DNA from: an uncultured Burkholderiales bacterium
GTDB taxonomy: Bacteria > Pseudomonadota > Gammaproteobacteria > Burkholderiales > Burkholderiaceae_E
DNA length: 10,720 bases
Direction of reading: 5' to 3'
NCBI GenBank assembly: GCA_903898725.1
Contig: CAIUGQ010000671.1
Span: 1 to 10,720, forward strand
Every line of letters begins with the position of its first letter. Within the stretch, counting starts at the first letter, position 1. The notes beneath the pieces were generated by a model, which saw only the letters and a list, made by a program, of their open reading frames with translations, did not search any database and was not told the origin of the DNA. Both the position numbers and the translations under genes were made by a program. This document shows, piece by piece, positions 1 through 5,788 of the stretch.

Positions 1-1207
1 AGCCCTCGGCATCCCGTGCCTGCCCGGCGCGACGGCGCACGCGCCGCAGCAGCGCATGCAGCCGCAGGGCCGCGAAGTCGCCGAAGCGGGCGCTGCCCAG
101 CGATGCGCCCGCCGCCGCATCCGGGGCCGACGCGGACCCCGCGTCCGCCAGCGCCTCGGTCATCGCGAGGGCGTGCAGCACGAAGCGCGTCGTCGCGGGC
201 CCCGCAAGGGTGCGGCGCAGGTCCATCCGGGCGGCGTCGCGGGCGTCGATCACGCTGCGGCCCAGCGTCTCGATCGCCGCATCGCCGCGAAAGCGTGCGC
301 GCAACGTGCGCAGGGCGCCGCTCTCGAACACATCCAGGTCGCGGACCCGTCCGGCAGCGTCGGCGAGGGTGCGCGCGCCCGCGTCGATCTCGAGCCAGGC
401 GGCATCGTGCTCGCGCAGCCCGGCGAAACGCAGGGCCGCACGCAGCCGGCGCAGCGCGACACGCAGCTGGTGCGGGCCCTCGGGGTCATCGGAGGCGAGG
501 ATCGGCTCGAGGTTGGCGCAGGCGTGCGAGATGCAGGCCCGCAGCACGGCGGCCAGGGCCTGCGGGGTCTGCGCGCCGGCCTGCGGCGCGATCGCGCCCG
601 CCTTCACCGGGGGCGGCGCGAGCGGCAGGCGTGCGGCCAGCCGCAGCCCGCGCTCGTTCTTGGTCGGCATGAGCAGGCAGGCCTGCTGATGGCGTGCCCA
701 CTCCAGGGCCCAGGCGAAGAAGGCCGCACGCGATCCGGCCACGCATTCGAGCTCGACCTCGCGGATCGACTCGCGGTGCTCGGCGCAGCGCACCTCGCCG
801 ACATCCTGCGCGAGCTCGACGCTCAGCCCCGGGGCCGGCTCGACGACCCGTGCGCGCCGCTCGAAGTCGGTCTCGAAGAGCGGGCGCCACTGCGCGAAGG
901 TGCGGTGCGCGAGCGCGCCCTGCGGCGTGTCCTCGGGGGGCAGGGCCTCGCGCTCGGGGACGTTGCCCGAGATCGGCCGCTCCCACTCGAAGCGGTCGAA
1001 GCGGTCGCCGTCGTCGGCCTTGACGGTCTGCAGCCAGGTGTCCCCCTTGCGGCGCACGCGCACGGCCATCCGGGCCCGCGCGAGGGCGCCGTCGGGCGTG
1101 TCGTAGTAGCACGACCACACGCGCTCGATCCGATCGCCGGCGTCGTCGCGCGCCAGGCTGTCCTGGAGCGACAGGGGAAGCGAGAACTTCAGCTCGAGCT
1201 CGCGCAT
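1..1207 (-). CDS. CYTH-CHAD domain protein (inorganic triphosphatase-like), 3' end beyond left edge
   Basis: The frame opens with ATG at 1207 and stays open for about 402 codons to the window edge, so the C-terminus is missing. The N-terminus carries the CYTH signature ELELK (residues 3-7), the YYDTPDG segment (34-40) and the basic strand AVRVRRKG followed by TWLQTVK (57-63). In this family these residues line a tunnel that binds triphosphate and metal ions. From about residue 215 a helical CHAD domain follows, with HQLRVALRRLRAALR (H246 onwards), the conserved His/Arg-rich helix thought to bind polyphosphate. Two-domain proteins of this kind hydrolyse inorganic tripolyphosphate (E. coli YgiF type). 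The domain call is firm, while activity on tripolyphosphate is inferred from the family. The start is supported by GAGGT six bases upstream and by the ubiX stop only two bases away, which suggests co-translation with ubiX. No functional link to UbiX is obvious. Confidence 0.9.
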   Translation of the reverse strand, partial: MRELELKFSLPLSLQDSLARDDAGDRIERVWSCYYDTPDGALARARMAVRVRRKGDTWLQTVKADDGDRFDRFEWERPISGNVPEREALPPEDTPQGALAHRTFAQWRPLFETDFERRARVVEPAPGLSVELAQDVGEVRCAEHRESIREVELECVAGSRAAFFAWALEWARHQQACLLMPTKNERGLRLAARLPLAPPPVKAGAIAPQAGAQTPQALAAVLRACISHACANLEPILASDDPEGPHQLRVALRRLRAALRFAGLREHDAAWLEIDAGARTLADAAGRVRDLDVFESGALRTLRARFRGDAAIETLGRSVIDARDAARMDLRRTLAGPATTRFVLHALAMTEALADAGSASAPDAAAGASLGSARFGDFAALRLHALLRRVRRRAGQARDAEG

Positions 1208-1209
1208 GA

Positions 1210-1800
1210 TCAGACCTCGCCTGCGGGTCGGGCCTTGAGGCCCTGCCATTCGGGGGACAGCGCCTGGCTGACGCCGACCAGGTCGAGCACGCGGCCGACC
1301 GTGTGGTCGATCAGTGCGTCGACGCTGGCGGGCCGGTTGTAGAAGGCCGGGACCGGCGGGAACACCACGCCGCCCATCTCGGTCACCGCGACCATGTTGC
1401 GCAGGTGCGCGAGGTTGAGCGGCGTCTCCCGCACCATCAGGACCAGGCGGCGGCGCTCCTTGAGCACCACGTCGGCCGCGCGGGCGACGAGGTTGTCCGA
1501 CAGGCCGTGGGCGATCGCCGCGAGCGAGCGCATCGAGCACGGCGCGACGATCATGCCGTCGGTGGCGAACGAGCCCGAGGCGACGCTGGCGCCGACGTCC
1601 TTGACCGCGTGCACGACGTGCGCGAGCGCCTCGACCTGCGGACGTCCGATGCCGAGCTCCTGGTCGACGTTCATCCAGCCGGCGGGCGTCACCATCAGGT
1701 GGATCTCGACGTCCGGCACCGTGCGCAGCACCTGCAGCAGGCGCACGCCGTACACGGCGCCGGATGCGCCGGTCAGGGCGACGATCAGTCTTCGGGTCAT
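1210..1800 (-). CDS. ubiX: UbiX flavin prenyltransferase
   Basis: This 196-residue protein has the usual length of UbiX/Pad1. UbiX joins a dimethylallyl group to FMN, making the prenylated FMN cofactor of UbiD-type (de)carboxylases. One of these acts in ubiquinone synthesis and others in aromatic-acid metabolism. Visible hallmarks are the N-terminal flavin loop LTGASGAVYG (GASG at 11-14), ASGSF (74-78), the APCSM motif (86-90), HGLSDNLVARAADV, the RETPLN segment (124-129) and PPVPAFY (148-154). The ATG at 1800 overlaps the stop of the LysR gene as ATGA, and GGAGA lies six bases upstream, so translation is probably coupled to the regulator. The CYTH-CHAD gene follows after two bases. No ubiD lies in the window. 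From memory, ubiX often follows grxD in Burkholderiales. Here about 3.6 kb of other genes lies between them on the DNA. Confidence 0.95.
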   Translation of the reverse strand: MTRRLIVALTGASGAVYGVRLLQVLRTVPDVEIHLMVTPAGWMNVDQELGIGRPQVEALAHVVHAVKDVGASVASGSFATDGMIVAPCSMRSLAAIAHGLSDNLVARAADVVLKERRRLVLMVRETPLNLAHLRNMVAVTEMGGVVFPPVPAFYNRPASVDALIDHTVGRVLDLVGVSQALSPEWQGLKARPAGEV

Positions 1801-2747
1801 CGGGGGTCTCCGGGGGCGCGGCGCGTCCGCCCGCGGGTGGCGGGCGGCTCGGCGAACCGCTCGGCGATGCGCTCGCGCAGCCAGCGGACGGCGGCGTCGG
1901 GATGGGCTCGCGGATGCCAGTACTGGTGGATCGCGAATCCGGGCAGCTCGACGGGCACCGCCACCGATTGTACCGGCAGCGACTCGGCGGCCGCCTGCGC
2001 GAGCTTCGCGGGCACGGTGCAGAGCAGGTCGGTGCGGGCCACCAGCATGACCGCCGCCAGGAAATCGGGCACCTGGAGCACGATCCGCCGGCGCACGCCC
2101 TGCGCCCGCAGCGCGCGCTCGACGATCCGGTGTCCGGTGCCGGGCGACTCGATGGCGAGGTGCCGGGCCTTCAGGAAGGCCGCCCGGGTCAGGGTGCGCG
2201 AGGGGCCGGCGCGCCGCAGCACGACGTAGCGCTGCTCGAAGAGGCGCTGCTGGTACCAGCCCTCGCGCAGCTCTGGCAGGAAGCCGATGGCGAGGTCCAC
2301 CTCGCCGCGGGCGAGTGCGGCCGGCGTGTCGCCCGACGACAGCGCGACCGTGCGCAGCGTGGTGCCGGGCGCGTGCGCCTGCAGCTCGTCCAGCAGCGTC
2401 GGCAGGAACACCAGCTCGCCGATGTCGGTCATGCGCAGCGTGAAGCGGCGCGTGGTGGTGGCGGGCTCGAACGCCGCCGGCGCGGCGATCGACTCGGCCA
2501 CCGCTGCGAGCGCGGTGCCGGCCGCGCGGGCGATGCGCTCGCCCTGCGGCGTCGCCACCATGCCCTGCGCTCCGCGCAGGAACAGCGGGTCGCCGCCGCA
2601 GGCCCGGCGCAGCCGCGCGAGCGCGTTGCTCGCCGCGGCCTGGCCGATCCCGAGGCGGCGCGCGGCGGCGGTCACGCTGCCGGTCTCGTGGAGCGCTGCG
2701 GCGAGCCGCAGCAGGTTCAGGTCGAGCGCGTCGAGCAGGGCGGACAC
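1797..2747 (-). CDS. LysR-family regulator, NahR/DntR/NagR-like
   Basis: This 316-residue transcription factor has a winged helix-turn-helix near residues 10-65 (LDLNLLRLAAALHETGSVTA, then QAAASNALARLRR) and DPLFLRGAQGM after it. The sensor domain opens with RFTLRMTDIGE (101-111), a stretch typical of the NahR/DntR/NagR branch, which detects salicylate and related aromatic acids. The overall pattern, including the late AIHQYWHPRAHPDAAVRWLR segment, fits that branch from memory of DntR. The effector here is not shown by the sequence. The start is GTG at 2747; the frame reads into a stop five codons upstream and no ATG precedes the HTH. The gene is divergent from the oxygenase across a 107-base gap with a LysR box, so it probably controls the oxygenase and represses itself. 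Its stop overlaps the ubiX start as ATGA. The last roughly ten residues are an arginine-rich tail. Confidence 0.92.
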   Translation of the reverse strand: MSALLDALDLNLLRLAAALHETGSVTAAARRLGIGQAAASNALARLRRACGGDPLFLRGAQGMVATPQGERIARAAGTALAAVAESIAAPAAFEPATTTRRFTLRMTDIGELVFLPTLLDELQAHAPGTTLRTVALSSGDTPAALARGEVDLAIGFLPELREGWYQQRLFEQRYVVLRRAGPSRTLTRAAFLKARHLAIESPGTGHRIVERALRAQGVRRRIVLQVPDFLAAVMLVARTDLLCTVPAKLAQAAAESLPVQSVAVPVELPGFAIHQYWHPRAHPDAAVRWLRERIAERFAEPPATRGRTRRAPGDPR

Positions 2748-2760
2748 GATCCAGTCCCGT

Positions 2761-2786
2761 CATTGATGCCGTCAATGTCGAACATT
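2761..2786. promoter_or_regulatory. Putative LysR operator: two overlapping dyads between regulator and oxygenase
   Basis: CATTGA (2761-2766) and TCAATG (2772-2777) form a perfect six-base inverted repeat with a five-base spacer. Within it, T2763 to A2775 gives the T-N11-A spacing of LysR boxes (ATTGATGCCGTCAAT). A second perfect dyad, AATGT-CGA-ACATT (2774-2786), overlaps its right edge. Dyads in tandem match the recognition-site plus activation-site layout of LysR-controlled divergent promoters. The site lies 14-40 bases upstream of the regulator GTG, where binding could also block the regulator promoter. The rest of the 2748-2854 gap is G+C-rich. TACCCT at 2822-2827 could be a weak -10 for the oxygenase, with no good -35, as expected for an activated promoter. 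No clear ribosome site precedes the oxygenase ATG. Confidence 0.7.
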
Positions 2787-2854
2787 ACCGCGCGGGCGTC
2801 GCCGGCGGGCCCTGGCCCCGGTACCCTGCGGAATCCCGTGACCCGGCGCCGACC

Positions 2855-4129
2855 ATGAACGCACCGATCGACCCCGCGACGGCCGTACCCGACCCCGCGA
2901 CACAGCCCGACTGCAGCCGCGTGCCCTATCGCCGCTACACCGACCCGGCGCTGCACGCCCGCGAACTCGAGCGGATCTTCTACGGCCCGCACTGGAGCTA
3001 TGTCGCGCTCGAGGCCGAGATCCCCGCGCCGGGCGACTTCAAGACCACCTTCGTCGGCGAGCGCTCGGTGATCGTCGTGCGCGACGCCGACGGCTCGGTC
3101 AACGTCGTCGAGAACCACTGCGCGCACCGCGGCGTGCGCTTCTGCCAGCAGCCCTTCGGGCGGGTCAAGGACTTCACCTGCCCGTACCACCAGTGGAACT
3201 ACGACCTCAAGGGCAACCTCCAGGGGCTGCCGTTCCGCCGCGGCGTCAAGCGGGTCGAGGACGGGCGCACGCGCATCGACGGCGGCATGCCGGCGGACTT
3301 CAGGCTCGAGGACCACGGCCTGACGAAGCTCGCCGTGGCGCGCCGCAACGGGCTGGTGTTCGCCTGCTTCGATCACGGGGTCGAGCCGCTCGAGGCCTAC
3401 CTCGGGCCGCAGGTGCTGCCCTGGGTCGACCGCATCTTCGACGGCCGCGAGCTCACGCTGCTCGGCCACTCCCGCCAGCGGATCCCCGGCAACTGGAAGC
3501 TGATGCAGGAGAACATCAAGGACCCGTACCACCCGGGCCTGCTGCACACCTGGTTCGTGACCTTCGGCCTGTGGCGCGCCGACCAGCGCTCGCAGATGGT
3601 GATGGACGCGCACGGCCGCCACGCGGTGATGATCTCGCGGCGCAACGAGGGCGGGAAGTCGGAGGTCACGCAGGGTGTGACCAGCTTTCGCGAAGGCATG
3701 ACGCTGCACGACGACCGGCTGCTCGACGTCGTGCCCGAGCCGTGGTGGCAGGGCCCCACGGTGACGATGATCACGCTGTTCCCGTCGCTGATCATCCAGC
3801 AGCAGGTCAACTCGCTGTCGACGCGGCACATCGTGCCGCGCGGCCCCGGCGAGTTCGACTTCGTCTGGACACACTTCGGCTTCACCGACGATTCGCCCGA
3901 GATGACGCGGCGCCGGCTGCGCCAGGCGAACCTGTTCGGTCCCGCCGGCTTCGTGTCGGCCGACGACGGGGAGGTCATCGAGATGTCGCAGCAGGGCTTC
4001 ACCCAGCACCCGGAGGCCTCGACGGTCAGCCGTCTCGGCGGCACCGGCGTGGCGCCGACCGACCACATGGTGACCGAGACGCTGATCCGCGGCATGCACG
4101 CCTACTGGCTCAGGGTGATGGCCGAATGA
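2855..4129 (+). CDS. Rieske non-heme iron aromatic-ring oxygenase, large (alpha) subunit
   Basis: This 424-residue catalytic subunit hydroxylates an aromatic ring using O2. The Rieske [2Fe-2S] ligands are visible as C89-x-H91 and C109-x2-H112 (CAHRG, CPYHQW). The mononuclear iron site is D223-x2-H226-x4-H231 (IKDPYHPGLLH), where D223 is the bridging Asp and the histidines bind iron. The third ligand is probably D370 or D371 in SADDGEVIE. The sequence resembles the benzoate-like group acting on aromatic acids: anthranilate 1,2-dioxygenase (AndAc), salicylate hydroxylases (NagG and the sphingomonad salicylate 1-hydroxylase) and terephthalate dioxygenase (TphA2). From memory the GLLHTWF..FGLWRAD stretch and the tail look most like the AndAc/salicylate 1-hydroxylase branch, but the substrate cannot be fixed here. 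The beta gene overlaps as ATGA. No ferredoxin or reductase gene is in the window, so electron supply must come from elsewhere. Regulation is likely by the divergent LysR protein. Confidence 0.93.
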   Translation: MNAPIDPATAVPDPATQPDCSRVPYRRYTDPALHARELERIFYGPHWSYVALEAEIPAPGDFKTTFVGERSVIVVRDADGSVNVVENHCAHRGVRFCQQPFGRVKDFTCPYHQWNYDLKGNLQGLPFRRGVKRVEDGRTRIDGGMPADFRLEDHGLTKLAVARRNGLVFACFDHGVEPLEAYLGPQVLPWVDRIFDGRELTLLGHSRQRIPGNWKLMQENIKDPYHPGLLHTWFVTFGLWRADQRSQMVMDAHGRHAVMISRRNEGGKSEVTQGVTSFREGMTLHDDRLLDVVPEPWWQGPTVTMITLFPSLIIQQQVNSLSTRHIVPRGPGEFDFVWTHFGFTDDSPEMTRRRLRQANLFGPAGFVSADDGEVIEMSQQGFTQHPEASTVSRLGGTGVAPTDHMVTETLIRGMHAYWLRVMAE

Positions 4130-4680
4130 GCGCCTCCGCCGACGGACGCGGCGCCGCCATCGCCGCCGCCACCGAGCCGCGCGGCCTGCGCATCGACCCG
4201 GGGGTGCGCGCCGAGCTCGACGCGCTCTACGCCGACTATGCGGCCGCGCTCGACGAGGCCCGCTACGAGGACTGGATCGATCTGTTCGCCGACGACTGCC
4301 GCTACACCCTGCAGCCGCGCGAGAACTTCGACCGCGGGCTGCCGCTCGCCACGCTCGCCTTCGAGAGCAAGGGGATGCTGCGCGACCGGATCTACGGGAT
4401 CACGCGCACGCTGTTCCACGCGCCGTACTACCAGCGGCATGTGATCGGGCCGCTGCGGGTGCGCGCCGCAGGCATCGCCGACGGGGTCGAGTGGCTCGAC
4501 GTCCAGGCCGCCTATGCGGTCTTCCGCACCCGCGTGCACGAGCCGAGCGAGGTGTTCAACGTCGGGCGCTACATCGACCGGGTGCTGCGGGATCCGATCA
4601 CCGGCGAGCTGCGCTTCGGCGAGAAGCGTGTGGTGTTCGACTCCGAGAACATCCTGAACTCGGTGATCCATCCGATCTGA
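4126..4680 (+). CDS. Rieske aromatic-ring oxygenase, small (beta) subunit
   Basis: This 184-residue protein fits the ring-hydroxylating dioxygenase beta family, which has an NTF2-like fold and a structural role in the alpha3beta3 hexamer. Family features are LDALYADYAAALDEARYEDWIDLFADDCRY (residues 31-60), in the position of the usual helix plus W-x-x-L/F-F-x-D-D-C-x-Y pattern, RDRIYGITRTLFHAPYYQRHVIGPLRV (86-112), a central strand with FRTRV, and the C-terminal strand FGEKRVVFDSENILNSVIHPI. The start overlaps the alpha stop as ATGA, and AGGGTGA lies a few bases upstream, so the two subunits are co-translated at similar levels. The first roughly 25 residues are alanine-rich and look like an extension compared with the 155-165 residues usual for NagH/TphA3-type subunits. 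No later Met precedes the core, so the long form is the likely one. It shares the alpha subunit's uncertainty about substrate. Confidence 0.9.
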   Translation: MSASADGRGAAIAAATEPRGLRIDPGVRAELDALYADYAAALDEARYEDWIDLFADDCRYTLQPRENFDRGLPLATLAFESKGMLRDRIYGITRTLFHAPYYQRHVIGPLRVRAAGIADGVEWLDVQAAYAVFRTRVHEPSEVFNVGRYIDRVLRDPITGELRFGEKRVVFDSENILNSVIHPI

Positions 4681-4747
4681 GCCCGGCGCGTGCCCCGGCC
4701 TGCGATCCCGATGGTTTTCATCGCGCAACGATGGTGAAATAGCGTCC

Positions 4748-4804
4748 GGACGCCGGGAGGCGTCCCGATCCGCGGCGCTCGCCGCGCGGCCCGGCCGCGG
4801 ATCG
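4748..4804. repeat. Two back-to-back perfect hairpins in the oxygenase / small-gene gap
   Basis: The 146-base gap 4681-4826 holds no gene. It contains GGACGCC (4748-4754) paired with GGCGTCC (4759-4765) around a four-base loop. Directly after it comes an 11-base perfect stem, 4766-4776 (CGATCCGCGGC) with 4794-4804 (GCCGCGGATCG), around a 17-base loop that includes the palindrome GCCGCGCGGC (4781-4790). No T-run follows on either strand, so a canonical intrinsic terminator is not supported. They could stabilise the 3' end of the oxygenase mRNA, help termination in a Rho-dependent way, or form a structured leader for the small membrane genes 23 bases downstream. A short A+T-richer stretch at 4711-4743 (TTTTCA at 4715-4720, AATAGC 17 bases later) is a weak promoter candidate for those genes. 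CGATG-GTTTT-CATCG makes a small dyad there as well. Confidence 0.6.
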
Positions 4805-4826
4805 TCACTGCGCGGCCGGGAATCGG

Positions 4827-5093
4827 ATGGAACTCGAACTGCTGGTCGCGGCGCTGTCGTCGCTGATGGTCATGATCCCGCTGTGGCGGATCACGCGGCG
4901 TACCGGCCGCGACCCGTGGCTGTCGCTGCTGTTCCTCGGGACGCCGCCGATCGGCACGCTGGTGTTCATCGCGATCCTGGCCTTCGGCCGGTGGCCCGCG
5001 GAGCGGGTCCGGGCCACGGACGTCGCCGCCCCGCCGGCGGACGACGCGCCCTCACCGGGCGAGCCGGTGACCGACGCCGCGGACGGTCGCTGA
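4827..5093 (+). CDS. Small two-helix membrane protein (paralogue A), unknown function
   Basis: The protein has 88 residues. Hydrophobic stretches at about 5-20 (LLVAALSSLMVMIPLW) and 31-53 (from WLSLLFLG to ILAF) flank a short basic loop, RITRRTGRDP. After GRWPA (54-58) comes an acidic, Pro/Ala-rich tail of about 30 residues, probably soluble. The core pattern R..RR.G..PW..LL.L, then about 18 hydrophobic residues, then RWPA, recurs in the next gene, so the two are paralogues from a tandem duplication. I do not recognise a named family with certainty. Similar short proteins with R-R-x-G-x-x-x-W and a final RWP are common as uncharacterised proteins in Proteobacteria. Coding is supported by this conserved pattern and by tight spacing to its paralogue (one base). 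The Shine-Dalgarno is weak (GGGA before the ATG). No link to the oxygenase is visible apart from strand and proximity. Confidence 0.75.
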   Translation: MELELLVAALSSLMVMIPLWRITRRTGRDPWLSLLFLGTPPIGTLVFIAILAFGRWPAERVRATDVAAPPADDAPSPGEPVTDAADGR

Positions 5094-5094
5094 C

Positions 5095-5343
5095 ATGGGA
5101 CTGCTCGCCGAATGGATCGCCGCGCTGCAGGGCCTGCTCGAATCGCCGTCGCTGGTGACGCTGCTGGCGCTCGTGCTGCTGACGGTGCCGGTGGTGATGA
5201 TCGCGCGCGTGCTGCGGCGGGCCGGGTTTTCGCCGTGGTGGGTGCTGCTGGTGCTGGTGCCGCTGGTGAACCTGGTGGCGCTGTGGGTCTTCGCCTACCG
5301 GCGCTGGCCGGCGATCGACGGGGTGGCACCGCCGCGGGACTGA
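5095..5343 (+). CDS. Small two-helix membrane protein (paralogue B), unknown function
   Basis: The protein has 82 residues. An amphipathic N-terminus (MGLLAEWIAALQGLL) is followed by membrane segments at about 20-39 and 48-68. Between them lies RVLRRAGFSPWW, and the second segment (LLVLVPLVNLVALWVFAY) ends in RRWPA (69-73). It aligns with paralogue A from the first R of the basic loop to RWPA with only a two-residue length difference, sharing R..RR.G..PW..LL.L and RWPA. It lacks A's long acidic tail. The ATG starts one base after A's stop, so translation is very likely coupled, and no ribosome site of its own is evident. Expected topology is two helices with both ends on the same side of the inner membrane. 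The function is unknown. It could form an oligomer or a heteromer with A. The gene ends just before a strong hairpin facing grxD. Confidence 0.8.
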   Translation: MGLLAEWIAALQGLLESPSLVTLLALVLLTVPVVMIARVLRRAGFSPWWVLLVLVPLVNLVALWVFAYRRWPAIDGVAPPRD

Positions 5344-5357
5344 TCCGGGCGGTGCGG

Positions 5358-5380
5358 CCCGCTGCGCGACGCGCAGCGGG
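5358..5380. terminator. Hairpin terminator between converging genes
   Basis: CCCGCTGCGC (5358-5367) and GCGCAGCGGG (5371-5380) pair perfectly over ten bases around GAC. The site lies in the 49-base gap between the stops of the plus-strand membrane gene and the minus-strand grxD, where a bidirectional terminator is expected. There is no T-run on either side, so termination strength is uncertain. The hairpin is flanked by an 11-base direct repeat GATCCGGGCGG (5342-5352 and 5381-5391). The left copy starts inside the stop codon of the membrane gene. Confidence 0.65.
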
Positions 5381-5392
5381 GATCCGGGCGGA

Positions 5393-5713
5393 TCAGGCCT
5401 GGACGTCGGCCGGGATCAGCTTCTGCAGCTCGCCCGACTGGTACATCTCGGTGACGATGTCGGCGCCGCCGATGAACTCGCCCTTGATGTAGAGCTGGGG
5501 GATCGTCGGCCAGTTCGAGAAGTCCTTGATCGCCTGGCGGACCTCGTCGTCCTCCAGCACGTTCACCGTGACCATGTTCTTGACGCCGCAGGCCTTGAGG
5601 ACCTGAACCGTCTTGCCCGAGAAGCCGCATTGCGGGAACTGGGCCGTGCCCTTCATGAAGAGCACCACCGGGTGGTCCTCGACCGTCTTCTGAATGAAAT
5701 CCTTGGCGTCCAT
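5393..5713 (-). CDS. grxD: Monothiol glutaredoxin, Grx4/GrxD type
   Basis: This 106-residue protein has the CGFS active site (C29-S32) of class II monothiol glutaredoxins. Other family marks are the upstream KGT (K21-T23), which helps hold glutathione, WPTIPQLYIKGEFIGGADI (68-86, cis-Pro in TIPQ) and the GG pair that contacts glutathione. These proteins bind a [2Fe-2S] cluster between two subunits with glutathione, and pass clusters on or partner with BolA proteins. They are not general disulfide reductases. The ATG at 5713 gives the normal family length, and the frame runs further upstream only as a random open frame over prmC. AGGT lies just upstream as a ribosome site. It follows prmC after 71 bases and appears to have its own promoter. 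It may also be read through from hemA-prfA-prmC. Confidence 0.96.
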   Translation of the reverse strand: MDAKDFIQKTVEDHPVVLFMKGTAQFPQCGFSGKTVQVLKACGVKNMVTVNVLEDDEVRQAIKDFSNWPTIPQLYIKGEFIGGADIVTEMYQSGELQKLIPADVQA

Positions 5714-5760
5714 CGTCTGACCTGTTCGCGGATGAGGGCTCGATTGCCCGAGATGGGGCG

Positions 5761-5788
5761 AGTCTAGCAGGGGCGGCAGACCCGTCAA
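5761..5788 (-). promoter_or_regulatory. Putative sigma70 promoter of grxD, overlapping the prmC stop codon
   Basis: On the minus strand, TTGACG (5788-5783) and TAGACT (5766-5761) are spaced by 16 bases. They match the -35 consensus at five of six positions and the -10 at four of six. Transcription would start near 5754, giving a leader of about 40 bases before the grxD ATG. The TGA inside the -35 box is the stop codon of prmC, so the promoter uses the very end of the upstream gene. In such G+C-rich DNA a pair this good at the right place is unlikely to be chance, though it is untested. Confidence 0.6.

Noticed and set aside
1210..2775. 521-codon minus-strand frame ending in UbiX, suggesting a UbiX fusion
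   Set aside because: Only the last 196 codons are UbiX. The upstream part is an out-of-frame reading of the LysR gene, and the UbiX ATG at 1800 has a good ribosome site.
2717..4099. 460-codon minus-strand open frame opposite the oxygenase alpha subunit
   Set aside because: It lies antisense to a gene with intact Rieske and iron-site motifs, and its composition is rich in Arg, Ala, His and Asp with no recognisable domain.
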